Under the pieces are notes generated by a model. It had not been told where the DNA came from. It did no database searches and saw only the letters and a program-made list of their open reading frames with translations. This document shows, piece by piece, positions 54,866-62,950 of a stretch of 64,000 bases of DNA. The position numbers were made by a program, and so were the translations under genes. This stretch comes from Salinigranum halophilum (GTDB taxonomy: Archaea; Halobacteriota; Halobacteria; Halobacteriales; Haloferacaceae). The first letter of the stretch is position 1. Each line of letters begins with the position of its first letter. The stretch lies in contig NZ_SSNL01000005.1 of NCBI RefSeq assembly GCF_007004735.1, positions 434,001 to 498,000 of the forward strand, read 5' to 3'.

Positions 54866-57800
54866 TCAGTCTTTTAACATCATATATTGTTCCGAGATCG
54901 TTTGTGCGTCCATCTGTGAGTAAATTCGTTGTACGTCATCGTCAGATATTTCAAGAGTATCGAAAACCAATTTATCAATTTGTGCTTTATTCTGAGCAAT
55001 ATTGAGATCAATGTCTTCAATAGCAGACACCGAATTCTCGTACTCAGATTTCAATTTTGTTTGGAATGTTCTCGCTTCCGGATCTGGTGAAATCATACTG
55101 GAGTTATGTTTTGCAACGGACAGAATTCCCTTATCTGAGGAAAATTCGTGTTTCCAGTACTCTTTGACGTACGTTTTTCTTGCCAATTCTTCAAGATCGA
55201 CCCCCCAATCGGTCTGAATCCATTGTAGGAATCCTTCGATCTCGTCCCACCTGTCGGAGACCAATGATTTGGTATCACGAGCTATTTGTTCGAGCTGTTC
55301 GCTCTGGAACAGGGATTTGGTCGCTGGAATGTCCTCGACACTTCGCTGAGTGGAGTATCCTGTTCGGGTGCTGCTTTCAGTTTGGAGATATTTAGAGAGG
55401 CTGGAATTCAGTAATGCAACACCAGATTGCAGGCGAATATCATCTGTTTTTGGTTTTAAGATCGTAATATCTCGTCTCTCGTAGTAACCATTCTCTTCGA
55501 TCGCATACGGTTGCCAGTCATTCCCCCAATTGGAGTAGACGATTTTCGGTGTCGTAAATACTGACTCATCACGTGGCCAGTGGAGGCTGTACCATTCTAT
55601 CTTACCCTGCTGAACTTCTCGGCGAGATTCAAGTTTAGTTTTATAGCGTTCAAGATGTTCCCGAATTGATGGGTAGTCGTCTATTCGATCTTCTGAAGTG
55701 ATATATAACAAATATAGTTCTTCTGAATAATCAATCCAAAACTCAAAAATGTCGGAATTCCGATATGCGGGTCGAAGAAGCGGGTGATTGGCAGTAATAC
55801 CAATTCTGTCGAGGTCAGACGTTGTTAACAAGTAAACTCCTTCTCCGACTTCGAGTTCCTCATTGTCGAATTTGTCATACGATCTGGATGTGACCGTATC
55901 TGGATTAGGCACTATTCCCTGCTTTGAGGTTAGGAATTCCCCAATTGTTTCATTTGCAGAGGGTATATGTATAGGTCCTCGGGCCAGCTCTTTCAGACCT
56001 GTCCAAGGAGATCCGTCTTCTGGTAATGAAAATCCTCCATCAGTATATTGTGTAGAATAGAAGAGGTCCAGAGAACCATTTAGTGAGTCACTGAGCTCCT
56101 TCCTTGTCACTGAAGAATCTTTCAGGTACGCTATAGTTACTTCGTCTGGTTCACTTTTTGAAATTTTATGTATCTGATTCTGTTGACCCTTGGCATCGTC
56201 AAATATTGTATAATCACTGAAATGGATTATATTTTCTATCCAAGCATCTTCCAGCAAGTTAGCACGTAGTTCTTGGGCACTGTCTGCCTCTGGCCAATAT
56301 GCAGTAGTAATCATCGCAGAGGCACCAGACTGGTTTAGCAGCTTTGCCCCGAGCTGGACAAAGAAGTACAGCATATCCATTCGGCCGTGATAACAATTCT
56401 TTACCAGTGAAACCTTTTTTAATGTCTCAAAGGTTTCTTTTTGATTCTTTTCGCCGACATACGGTGGGTTACCAATAATTGCGTCAAAGCCAGGGTCTGT
56501 ATCTCCACTATGTTGGGAATAGAAAACATCAGGGAATTCTAATCTATAGTGGATCGGCTTCAATGTACTAGCTAATGTCTGAGCTCTCTCAAACCAATCA
56601 GAACTTGAGACGTCTTCCCATTCTTCAGTATCGTCGATGGCCCGTGCAAGGGCGGAGTAAGCATTGTCCGGAACGTGTTCCCCATACTGATCTAAAATAT
56701 ATACGTTCGCAATGGAATTCAACCGGTTTCTGAAAATATCTCTCTCAAATTCACCATACTTCTCTTCTATATATTTGATGTCCTCAAGTGTTTCATTGTC
56801 AGATGAAACGATATTTTGATGAATATCGAGCAACTTCTCAATACTATCTTTTTGTGTAACTCCAAACTCAGACAGCTGTGAATTCGGGCCAGCATCCTCA
56901 AATCCAGTGTCTAATTCGTCAATGTCCTCGATATTTGCGCCGATTAACGAATTGCCGGTTTTAAGATGGTGATCCAGAAACGCAAGAGGCTGCTCAGCTG
57001 CCAGAGTCCGAAGCCAGAGCGAGACTTTCGCCAATTCTGTGGCGAGTGGATTCAAATCGATGCCATAGATACACCGCTGAGCGATCTGTCTGCGAGCCCA
57101 GTTGATATCTCGAAGTTCGCCTTCTTTGGTGGTAGGCTCCTCTATAGAATCGATTCTCCCACTCTCGATGGCCTGTTTGTCCTGTCGCTCTTGCGCGTCG
57201 ATTATTTCACGGGCAAGATAATCCACAGCGTTCACCAGAAAGTGACCACTGCCCATTGCAGGATCGAGTATTTTGAGATTAAACACTCGCTCAGCGAAAT
57301 CCTTCGCAAACTGACCCCCACCCTCCTTATCAAACGGGTCTTGAGCAAGGAGATCCTCTCGAATGTCACTCACTATCGGATCAAGTGTTTCTTCTACGAT
57401 ATACTCGACAATATATTCGGGTGTATAATAAGAACCAGTAGCTTTTCGCTCACCAGCGTCTGTGCGGAGATATACGTCTCCTTCGTGCACTTCTATCACA
57501 TCACTCGATGTAGCAGGGGAGTACTCGCCTTCCTTTACAGTCAACGGCTGATCAGCAATATCAAGCTTGTATTCAAGTAATCCCTCGTAAATTGAGCCGA
57601 GATGACGCTCATCGAGTGAAGAATAATCGACAAACACCAGACCGTCGCCTTCGTCAGCGTCGCGTCGAGTCAGGAGGTCGATCACTTCCGCTACGTGCGC
57701 GTCGTCCGCTTTGTGAGTCGCGAGGAACTGTGCCTCTTCGCTGTCGTCTTGATCGGGACTGGTTCGGAACAGGCCACCATTGTACGCCGGAATGTAGAGT

Positions 57801-58876
57801 TGATCCTTCGGAATTCCCTGGCCCTGACTGCCTTGGTCAATGAGCAAGAACAGTTCCTCAAGCGTATCCCAAAGGTTAGTCTGCCAAGTCTGATAATGCT
57901 GCTGTGTCTCGTCACGTTTATCAACAACTTCCCGTTTCAACTCATTCAGACTGTAACTCTCGTTGTAAATGTCGTTGTCAGTGGGCAGGAGGTCACGCCC
58001 CTCACTCTCCGCGTACAGAACGAAGATGAGACGGTAGAGATAGATGAGCGAACTGTCGTGAATTAGCGGCAGGTCGTCCTCGCTGAGATTTTCGTTTGTG
58101 TCGAGGAAGCCCTCAGCGAGGACACGAATCGCATCGTAGATATTCTCTTGGAGGTCCTCCCCAATCGCCTCCGCGAACTTACCGGACTCGTCGTAGACGT
58201 CGTCGAGGAAACAGTCCCCTGACCGATCAGGCAGGAACGCCTGCTGTCGGAAGAAGAGATAGAAGTCTTTGAAATCCTCAATGCCACCCTCTCCCTCGAC
58301 GACCTCAAAGAGTTCGGGCAGGTCAATCTCGTAGTAGGAGTCTAGGCGGTGACTCGTCGGCCCGTAGTAGAGCCGCCATTGCTTCCCGTTCGTCAGCACC
58401 CCCCACTGGGGAGGGGTCTCCATGAGGTAGTCGTGGATCTGGTAGCTCGGGTTCTCGTAATCCCGCTTCTTTTCGCCACGAGTGTCGAGCTCTCGGCCCC
58501 AGTACTTCGCGTCGGCGACGGCGATCGCCTCCTCGTAGAAATCCGCTCGGTCGAACGCAGCATCCGCGGCTTCCGTACTCGGGAAAAAGCCGTAGTCCGG
58601 TCGCCGGGCGGTTCGCATGACCGTCTCCTCGATCTCGAACGGAATTCCGAGGATATCGAAGACGGGCCTGATGAAATTCCGCTCCAGCTGAGCCTCGTTG
58701 TAATCCGCGACTCGATCCTGCTTGTCAGTCCAGAGATCGCGGATTTCGTCGTACGCCTCACGGACCTCGGCCTCGTCAACTTCCTTCCAAGGCTCCGTCT
58801 GTCGGAGATGCTCGGTGAGGTAGTGGTTGGAAAAGAGGTCCCGATTCGTCCGATAGGGATGAGATTGCTGAGACAT
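54866..58876 (-). CDS. drmMI: Adenine-specific DNA methyltransferase with N-terminal nuclease motif, DrmMI-like
   Basis: A 1336-residue Eco57I-type protein. N-terminal type II restriction-like domain (about 40-190) with PDYGFF (93-98) and ADAKYWG (D122, K124), a PD-(D/E)xK-like pair; helical region (200-450); methyltransferase: motif X GSYYTPEYIV (481-490), motif I LDPAMGSGHF (537-546), motif IV NPPY (803-806); C-terminal target-recognition part and coiled coil. Motif NPPY indicates N6-adenine. In class 1 DISARM, drmMI is an adenine methyltransferase. Composition falls from GC-rich in the first third to AT-rich in the last two thirds. Start MSQQSHPYRTNRDL. Confidence 0.88.
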   Translation of the reverse strand: MSQQSHPYRTNRDLFSNHYLTEHLRQTEPWKEVDEAEVREAYDEIRDLWTDKQDRVADYNEAQLERNFIRPVFDILGIPFEIEETVMRTARRPDYGFFPSTEAADAAFDRADFYEEAIAVADAKYWGRELDTRGEKKRDYENPSYQIHDYLMETPPQWGVLTNGKQWRLYYGPTSHRLDSYYEIDLPELFEVVEGEGGIEDFKDFYLFFRQQAFLPDRSGDCFLDDVYDESGKFAEAIGEDLQENIYDAIRVLAEGFLDTNENLSEDDLPLIHDSSLIYLYRLIFVLYAESEGRDLLPTDNDIYNESYSLNELKREVVDKRDETQQHYQTWQTNLWDTLEELFLLIDQGSQGQGIPKDQLYIPAYNGGLFRTSPDQDDSEEAQFLATHKADDAHVAEVIDLLTRRDADEGDGLVFVDYSSLDERHLGSIYEGLLEYKLDIADQPLTVKEGEYSPATSSDVIEVHEGDVYLRTDAGERKATGSYYTPEYIVEYIVEETLDPIVSDIREDLLAQDPFDKEGGGQFAKDFAERVFNLKILDPAMGSGHFLVNAVDYLAREIIDAQERQDKQAIESGRIDSIEEPTTKEGELRDINWARRQIAQRCIYGIDLNPLATELAKVSLWLRTLAAEQPLAFLDHHLKTGNSLIGANIEDIDELDTGFEDAGPNSQLSEFGVTQKDSIEKLLDIHQNIVSSDNETLEDIKYIEEKYGEFERDIFRNRLNSIANVYILDQYGEHVPDNAYSALARAIDDTEEWEDVSSSDWFERAQTLASTLKPIHYRLEFPDVFYSQHSGDTDPGFDAIIGNPPYVGEKNQKETFETLKKVSLVKNCYHGRMDMLYFFVQLGAKLLNQSGASAMITTAYWPEADSAQELRANLLEDAWIENIIHFSDYTIFDDAKGQQNQIHKISKSEPDEVTIAYLKDSSVTRKELSDSLNGSLDLFYSTQYTDGGFSLPEDGSPWTGLKELARGPIHIPSANETIGEFLTSKQGIVPNPDTVTSRSYDKFDNEELEVGEGVYLLTTSDLDRIGITANHPLLRPAYRNSDIFEFWIDYSEELYLLYITSEDRIDDYPSIREHLERYKTKLESRREVQQGKIEWYSLHWPRDESVFTTPKIVYSNWGNDWQPYAIEENGYYERRDITILKPKTDDIRLQSGVALLNSSLSKYLQTESSTRTGYSTQRSVEDIPATKSLFQSEQLEQIARDTKSLVSDRWDEIEGFLQWIQTDWGVDLEELARKTYVKEYWKHEFSSDKGILSVAKHNSSMISPDPEARTFQTKLKSEYENSVSAIEDIDLNIAQNKAQIDKLVFDTLEISDDDVQRIYSQMDAQTISEQYMMLKD

Positions 58877-59053
58877 GTGTGCTGATCTAATAGCGCCAAG
58901 GCGACGCTATCTGTGAATATTCAGACAGCCACGTTCCTGCCCTATAACAGTTAGTGAAAAACGGGATTGAACGAGTGTGCTTCGTCCTTCGCGCGTGTGC
59001 GCTCGCACATGCGCAGCGAGCACGCGTATTGCGAACGCGCACGACGCTAAAAT

Positions 59054-59101
59054 CTCAGACCAGCACCGAGCTCATGCTCTTGCTTGAGGTGCTGGTCTGA
59101 G
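59054..59101. repeat. Perfect 14-bp inverted repeat upstream of drmA
   Basis: CTCAGACCAGCACC (59054-59067) and GGTGCTGGTCTGAG (59088-59101), separated by 20 nt and ending 3 nt before the TATA box of drmA. Likely an operator or a dimeric regulator site; a structure role in RNA is less likely because it lies upstream of the expected transcription start. Confidence 0.7.
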
Positions 59102-59103
59102 GC

Positions 59104-59113
59104 AAAAGTATAA
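59104..59113 (+). promoter_or_regulatory. TATA box of drmA
   Basis: AAAGTATAAG, centred about 36 nt upstream of the drmA ATG; a start about 27 nt downstream would leave a leader of about 9 nt. An inverted repeat lies directly upstream. Confidence 0.6.
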
Positions 59114-59144
59114 GTCGGGTGGCACGATTTGTCCTAGGCGCAAC

Positions 59145-62100
59145 ATGACAGGGTTCGAGCCAGATACGGACGCCGGCCCTCCGGACGACGAGGAACGCAT
59201 CGCACGACACCTCCGAAAACGCATCACTGACCGGGTGAGCGGAAATCTCGAGGGTGAAGACGCTCGGGTCAAGCGCGACGCCCCGAGCGACAAATTCTTC
59301 GCCGGAGCACTGGCCCTCGATGGGAACAGCGACCTCGGGGACAGCGATGACGACGACCTCCAGTCGAAGATGGAGCCCCACGCTATCGGTACCATGACCC
59401 GCATCCGAAACGGGTCCGCCGGTGACACGATTTCCATCGACATCACGGGGAGCGTGTGGGTGCGCGTGAACCCGACCTACGAGGAGATGGACCGACGCGA
59501 GGAGTACGTCTCGCTGGCCGACCGCGACGACGACGAGACCGAGAACACCACGCTCCTCCCCGTCTTCGAACGCCTCGAACTGGAGGTACCATCGATCGAG
59601 GTCCCCTACGAGGCCATCGCAGGCGGAACCCGGACAACCCCGGAGGTCGTTCGGGAGCGCGCCTCCGAAGCGATCAGGGCGGCCGTGGACGACGCTCGCG
59701 AACGGGCTGTAGCGCGCGACGACATCTACCTCGACAACGGAGACGACAAGCCCGACGAGGACGTCCCGAACTACGTCCTCCAGAACGAGACGGCGTTCAA
59801 CGACTACCTCGAAGAACGGGACGGAACGCCGGCGATACCGGACTGGGACCTGTCAGTACAGGTCGTCACCACCGAGGACCGTGAGAGCAACGGTGACGAA
59901 CTCCTGCTCGACATCGAGGTCACGAACACGGGCAGACAGTCGAAGCGGGACTACGTCTACACGCTCCGCGACCCGACCCTGTTCGAGGTTCAGCTCGACC
60001 TCAGCGCGAACGGCGACGTGGAGTTCACCCCCTTCACGTTCGACCCCCTGCCCGAGGACTTCCGCTACAACCGCGACCTCTGGGGACACGGACGGAACTG
60101 CACGATCAACGCTCCCGACTACGAGGAGACGCTCGGTGATGCCACACCGGGTCGCTCCGCACCTCGTGCCGACCCGCACACGGACCACCTCAAAACGGAC
60201 TTCATCCCCGAGTACCGCCAGCTGGTCTACGAGTCCGCCGATCGAGGCGTGAACCCGGCGTTCAGCGAGCTCGCAGACCTTCAGGGCGGCGGGTACGAGG
60301 TACTGGAGTCGGTCGCGGACGCCATGGACGAGTACCTCGAAACCGCCTACCCGGAAGCCCTCCGGGAATACAAAAAGCGGGGCGACTGGACGGACGCCGA
60401 CCGCGAGGACTTCGAGGAAGACAGGGCTGCATTCGAACGCGAAATCATCCGATTCTGTCGTGGCATCCGCGTGCTTCGCGAACACCCGGACACGGTCGGG
60501 CGCGCGTTCGAACTGATGAACGAGTCGATGGACCGGATGCACGACTTCGACACGTGGCGACTGTTCCAGCTCGTGTTCATCGTCATGCTCGTTCCCGACA
60601 TCGCGGGCCGCGAGTACGAGGAGTGGGACGAGATTAGCTGGCGTGACGAGGAGGACCTCTCAGAGCGGTTCGAGAAGGCCGAAGGCGCCCTCGACGTCGT
60701 CGACGTGCTCTGGTTCCCGACCGGCGGCGGCAAGTCCGAGGCGTTCTTCGGTGTTGCCGTCTGGAACATGTTCTTCGACCGCATCCGGGGCAAACACTTC
60801 GGGGTGACGACGTGGACGCGGTTCCCGCTCCGTCTCCTGTCGCTCCAGCAGCTTCAGCGGATGTCGGAGACCATCATATACGCTGACCTCGTTCGCCGTG
60901 ACCAGGACGACATTGGGAGCCGCCCGTCTCGTCCGTTCAGTGTCGGTTTCCTCGTCGGCAAGAAGAACACGCCGAACGCGCTCACGGGCTACAACAACGA
61001 CAACTTCACGCGCTACAAGCAGGACGAGAAGCTCCGGGAGGAGGCGAAGGTCGTTCCGAGCTGCCCAGCCTGTGGGTCCCGGGTCGAGATGCGAGTCACG
61101 GAGGACATCCGCCTCGCGCACGTCTGTACCGGGAATCCCTTCGAGTGTGACTGGCAGAAGCGCGAGACCACGGCCCAGGAGGTCTACGCGGAGGACGAAC
61201 TCCCGATCCACGTCGTCGACAACGAGCTCTACCGCTACACGCCGAGCATCCTCGCGGGGACCATCGACAAGATCACCGCAGTCGGCTACCAGCGGAAGAT
61301 GGCACACATCCTGACGGGAGAGATGGAGTACGAGTGCCCGACGCACGGCTTCGCCAGTCTCGGTGAGTGTACCGAGAAGTACGGCTGTGACATCGACAAG
61401 GACGAGTTCGAGTTGATGGCGTCGCCGATAGACGTGTACGACCCGGCACCATCCCTGATGGTCCCCGACGAACTCCACCTCCTCGAAGAGAGCGTGGGGA
61501 GCTTCGACGGCCACTACGAGACGGGCGTCCAGACGCTCCAAGAGATCGTCGACGCCGGGAAGACGAAGGTACTCGCACCCACGGCGACGATCACGGCCTA
61601 CGAGGACCAGGTGTACCACCTGTTCCTTCGGCCCGCAGAGCGCTTCCCGTCGCCGGGCCCCTTCCTTCGCGAGAACTTCTACGCGATGGAACAGCCCGAG
61701 ACACAGCGGTACTACATGGGGCTCATCCCGCACGGGAAGACGCACATCAACTCCATCATCGACGTCCTGTTCACCTTCCACGAGGAGGTCCAGGACCTCC
61801 TCCGGATGGCGATGGAGTCGCCCGAGGACCTCCTCACGGGTGTAGCACTGGACGGGACCGATACCAGTGAGGCCCTGTCAGCGGACTCCATCGCGGAGGT
61901 CATCGACATCCTCACGCTCTACAGCACGAGCCTGACCTACCTGCTGTCGAAGAAGGACGGCGACCGTCTGGACCAGTCGTTCGTCAGCCAGCTGAACGCG
62001 TACTTCCGTGGGGAAGGCCGCCCGCCACTCAACTCCGAGCGCATGACTGGTGGGACGCCCTTCGAGGAGGTCCAGACCATTCTGGACCAGCTCGACGACC

Positions 62101-62948
62101 CGTGGCAGGAGGACGAAGACGATGCCCTCCTGCACAGCCTCGCCGACGACGGCCTCGTCGATGAGGATGACATCCCGGACATCATGGAGCTCCGTGATGT
62201 CCTCGCGGCAGAACTCGACGAGGACAGAACTCCGCGGACGGAGTTCCGCGTCGCCCTTCGTGCGGCGTCCCCCGAGGTGCGAGAAGGGCTCGCCTGGCTA
62301 CTCGCGTACCGTCCCAACACGGTGACCGCCACCAGCATGATCAGCCACGGGGTGGACGTCGACCGGTTCAACATGATGGTGTTCTTCGGAATGCCGCGTG
62401 CCACTGCTGAGTACATCCAGTCCAGTTCCCGGGCTGGTCGCGCACACCCCGGGCTTGTGTTCAACATCCTCCACCCCATCCGGGAACGTGACCTGAGTCA
62501 CTACCACTTCTTCGAGAAGTACCACCAGTTCCTCGACCGGCTCGTCGAACCCGTCTCGGTGAACCGATGGGCGAAGAACAGCGTCAAGCGGACGCAGCCG
62601 GGGCAGTTCATGTCGCTCCTGCTTAACCACTACATGTACACCGACGACGGGGAGCTGATGTACTTCGGTGACCGGGCCGAAGAGTTCCTCTCGACGGTCG
62701 ACGACGTCGACCTCGAGAACCTCCTCGTGGACATGTACGGTGGGTCGGAGGTCCCACCGGAGTTCAGCGACGACGTCCGGCAGCTCACCCGGAGTGCGAT
62801 CTCCGAGGTCCAGTTGAGTGACCGACAGTGGACGAGCGAGCGCCTCCCCGGTCCTCCGATGCGGAGCCTGCGTGACGTCGACGAACAGCTCCCGATCGAT
62901 CCTGAGTGGAAGTACAAGGACATCCTCAGCACCTACAACAACCGATAA
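59145..62948 (+). CDS. drmA: DISARM helicase DrmA
   Basis: A 1267-residue helicase-type protein. N-terminal domain (about 1-510); P-loop FPTGGGKSE (524-532), DExH motif PDELHLLEES (775-784); helicase C with TATSMISHGVDVDRF (about 1061-1075) and motif VI QSSSRAGRAHPG (1092-1103). Between them is a zinc-ribbon insertion, CPACG (C640, C643) with a second pair after about 15 residues. The long N-terminal domain and the insertion match DrmA. It is required, with DrmB, in all DISARM systems, where the pair forms a complex that binds and inhibits incoming DNA. It precedes drmB by 2 nt and is divergent from drmMI. Confidence 0.93.
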   Translation: MTGFEPDTDAGPPDDEERIARHLRKRITDRVSGNLEGEDARVKRDAPSDKFFAGALALDGNSDLGDSDDDDLQSKMEPHAIGTMTRIRNGSAGDTISIDITGSVWVRVNPTYEEMDRREEYVSLADRDDDETENTTLLPVFERLELEVPSIEVPYEAIAGGTRTTPEVVRERASEAIRAAVDDARERAVARDDIYLDNGDDKPDEDVPNYVLQNETAFNDYLEERDGTPAIPDWDLSVQVVTTEDRESNGDELLLDIEVTNTGRQSKRDYVYTLRDPTLFEVQLDLSANGDVEFTPFTFDPLPEDFRYNRDLWGHGRNCTINAPDYEETLGDATPGRSAPRADPHTDHLKTDFIPEYRQLVYESADRGVNPAFSELADLQGGGYEVLESVADAMDEYLETAYPEALREYKKRGDWTDADREDFEEDRAAFEREIIRFCRGIRVLREHPDTVGRAFELMNESMDRMHDFDTWRLFQLVFIVMLVPDIAGREYEEWDEISWRDEEDLSERFEKAEGALDVVDVLWFPTGGGKSEAFFGVAVWNMFFDRIRGKHFGVTTWTRFPLRLLSLQQLQRMSETIIYADLVRRDQDDIGSRPSRPFSVGFLVGKKNTPNALTGYNNDNFTRYKQDEKLREEAKVVPSCPACGSRVEMRVTEDIRLAHVCTGNPFECDWQKRETTAQEVYAEDELPIHVVDNELYRYTPSILAGTIDKITAVGYQRKMAHILTGEMEYECPTHGFASLGECTEKYGCDIDKDEFELMASPIDVYDPAPSLMVPDELHLLEESVGSFDGHYETGVQTLQEIVDAGKTKVLAPTATITAYEDQVYHLFLRPAERFPSPGPFLRENFYAMEQPETQRYYMGLIPHGKTHINSIIDVLFTFHEEVQDLLRMAMESPEDLLTGVALDGTDTSEALSADSIAEVIDILTLYSTSLTYLLSKKDGDRLDQSFVSQLNAYFRGEGRPPLNSERMTGGTPFEEVQTILDQLDDPWQEDEDDALLHSLADDGLVDEDDIPDIMELRDVLAAELDEDRTPRTEFRVALRAASPEVREGLAWLLAYRPNTVTATSMISHGVDVDRFNMMVFFGMPRATAEYIQSSSRAGRAHPGLVFNILHPIRERDLSHYHFFEKYHQFLDRLVEPVSVNRWAKNSVKRTQPGQFMSLLLNHYMYTDDGELMYFGDRAEEFLSTVDDVDLENLLVDMYGGSEVPPEFSDDVRQLTRSAISEVQLSDRQWTSERLPGPPMRSLRDVDEQLPIDPEWKYKDILSTYNNR

Positions 62949-62950
62949 CA

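Noticed and set aside
58970-59050. GC-rich alternating stretch with partial inverted repeats (GCTCGC/GCGAGC)
   Set aside because: Short arms, high GC; not distinguishable from chance next to the clear 14-bp repeat.
60660-61781. 373-codon minus-strand frame
   Set aside because: Shadow of drmA, whose helicase motifs are intact on the plus strand.
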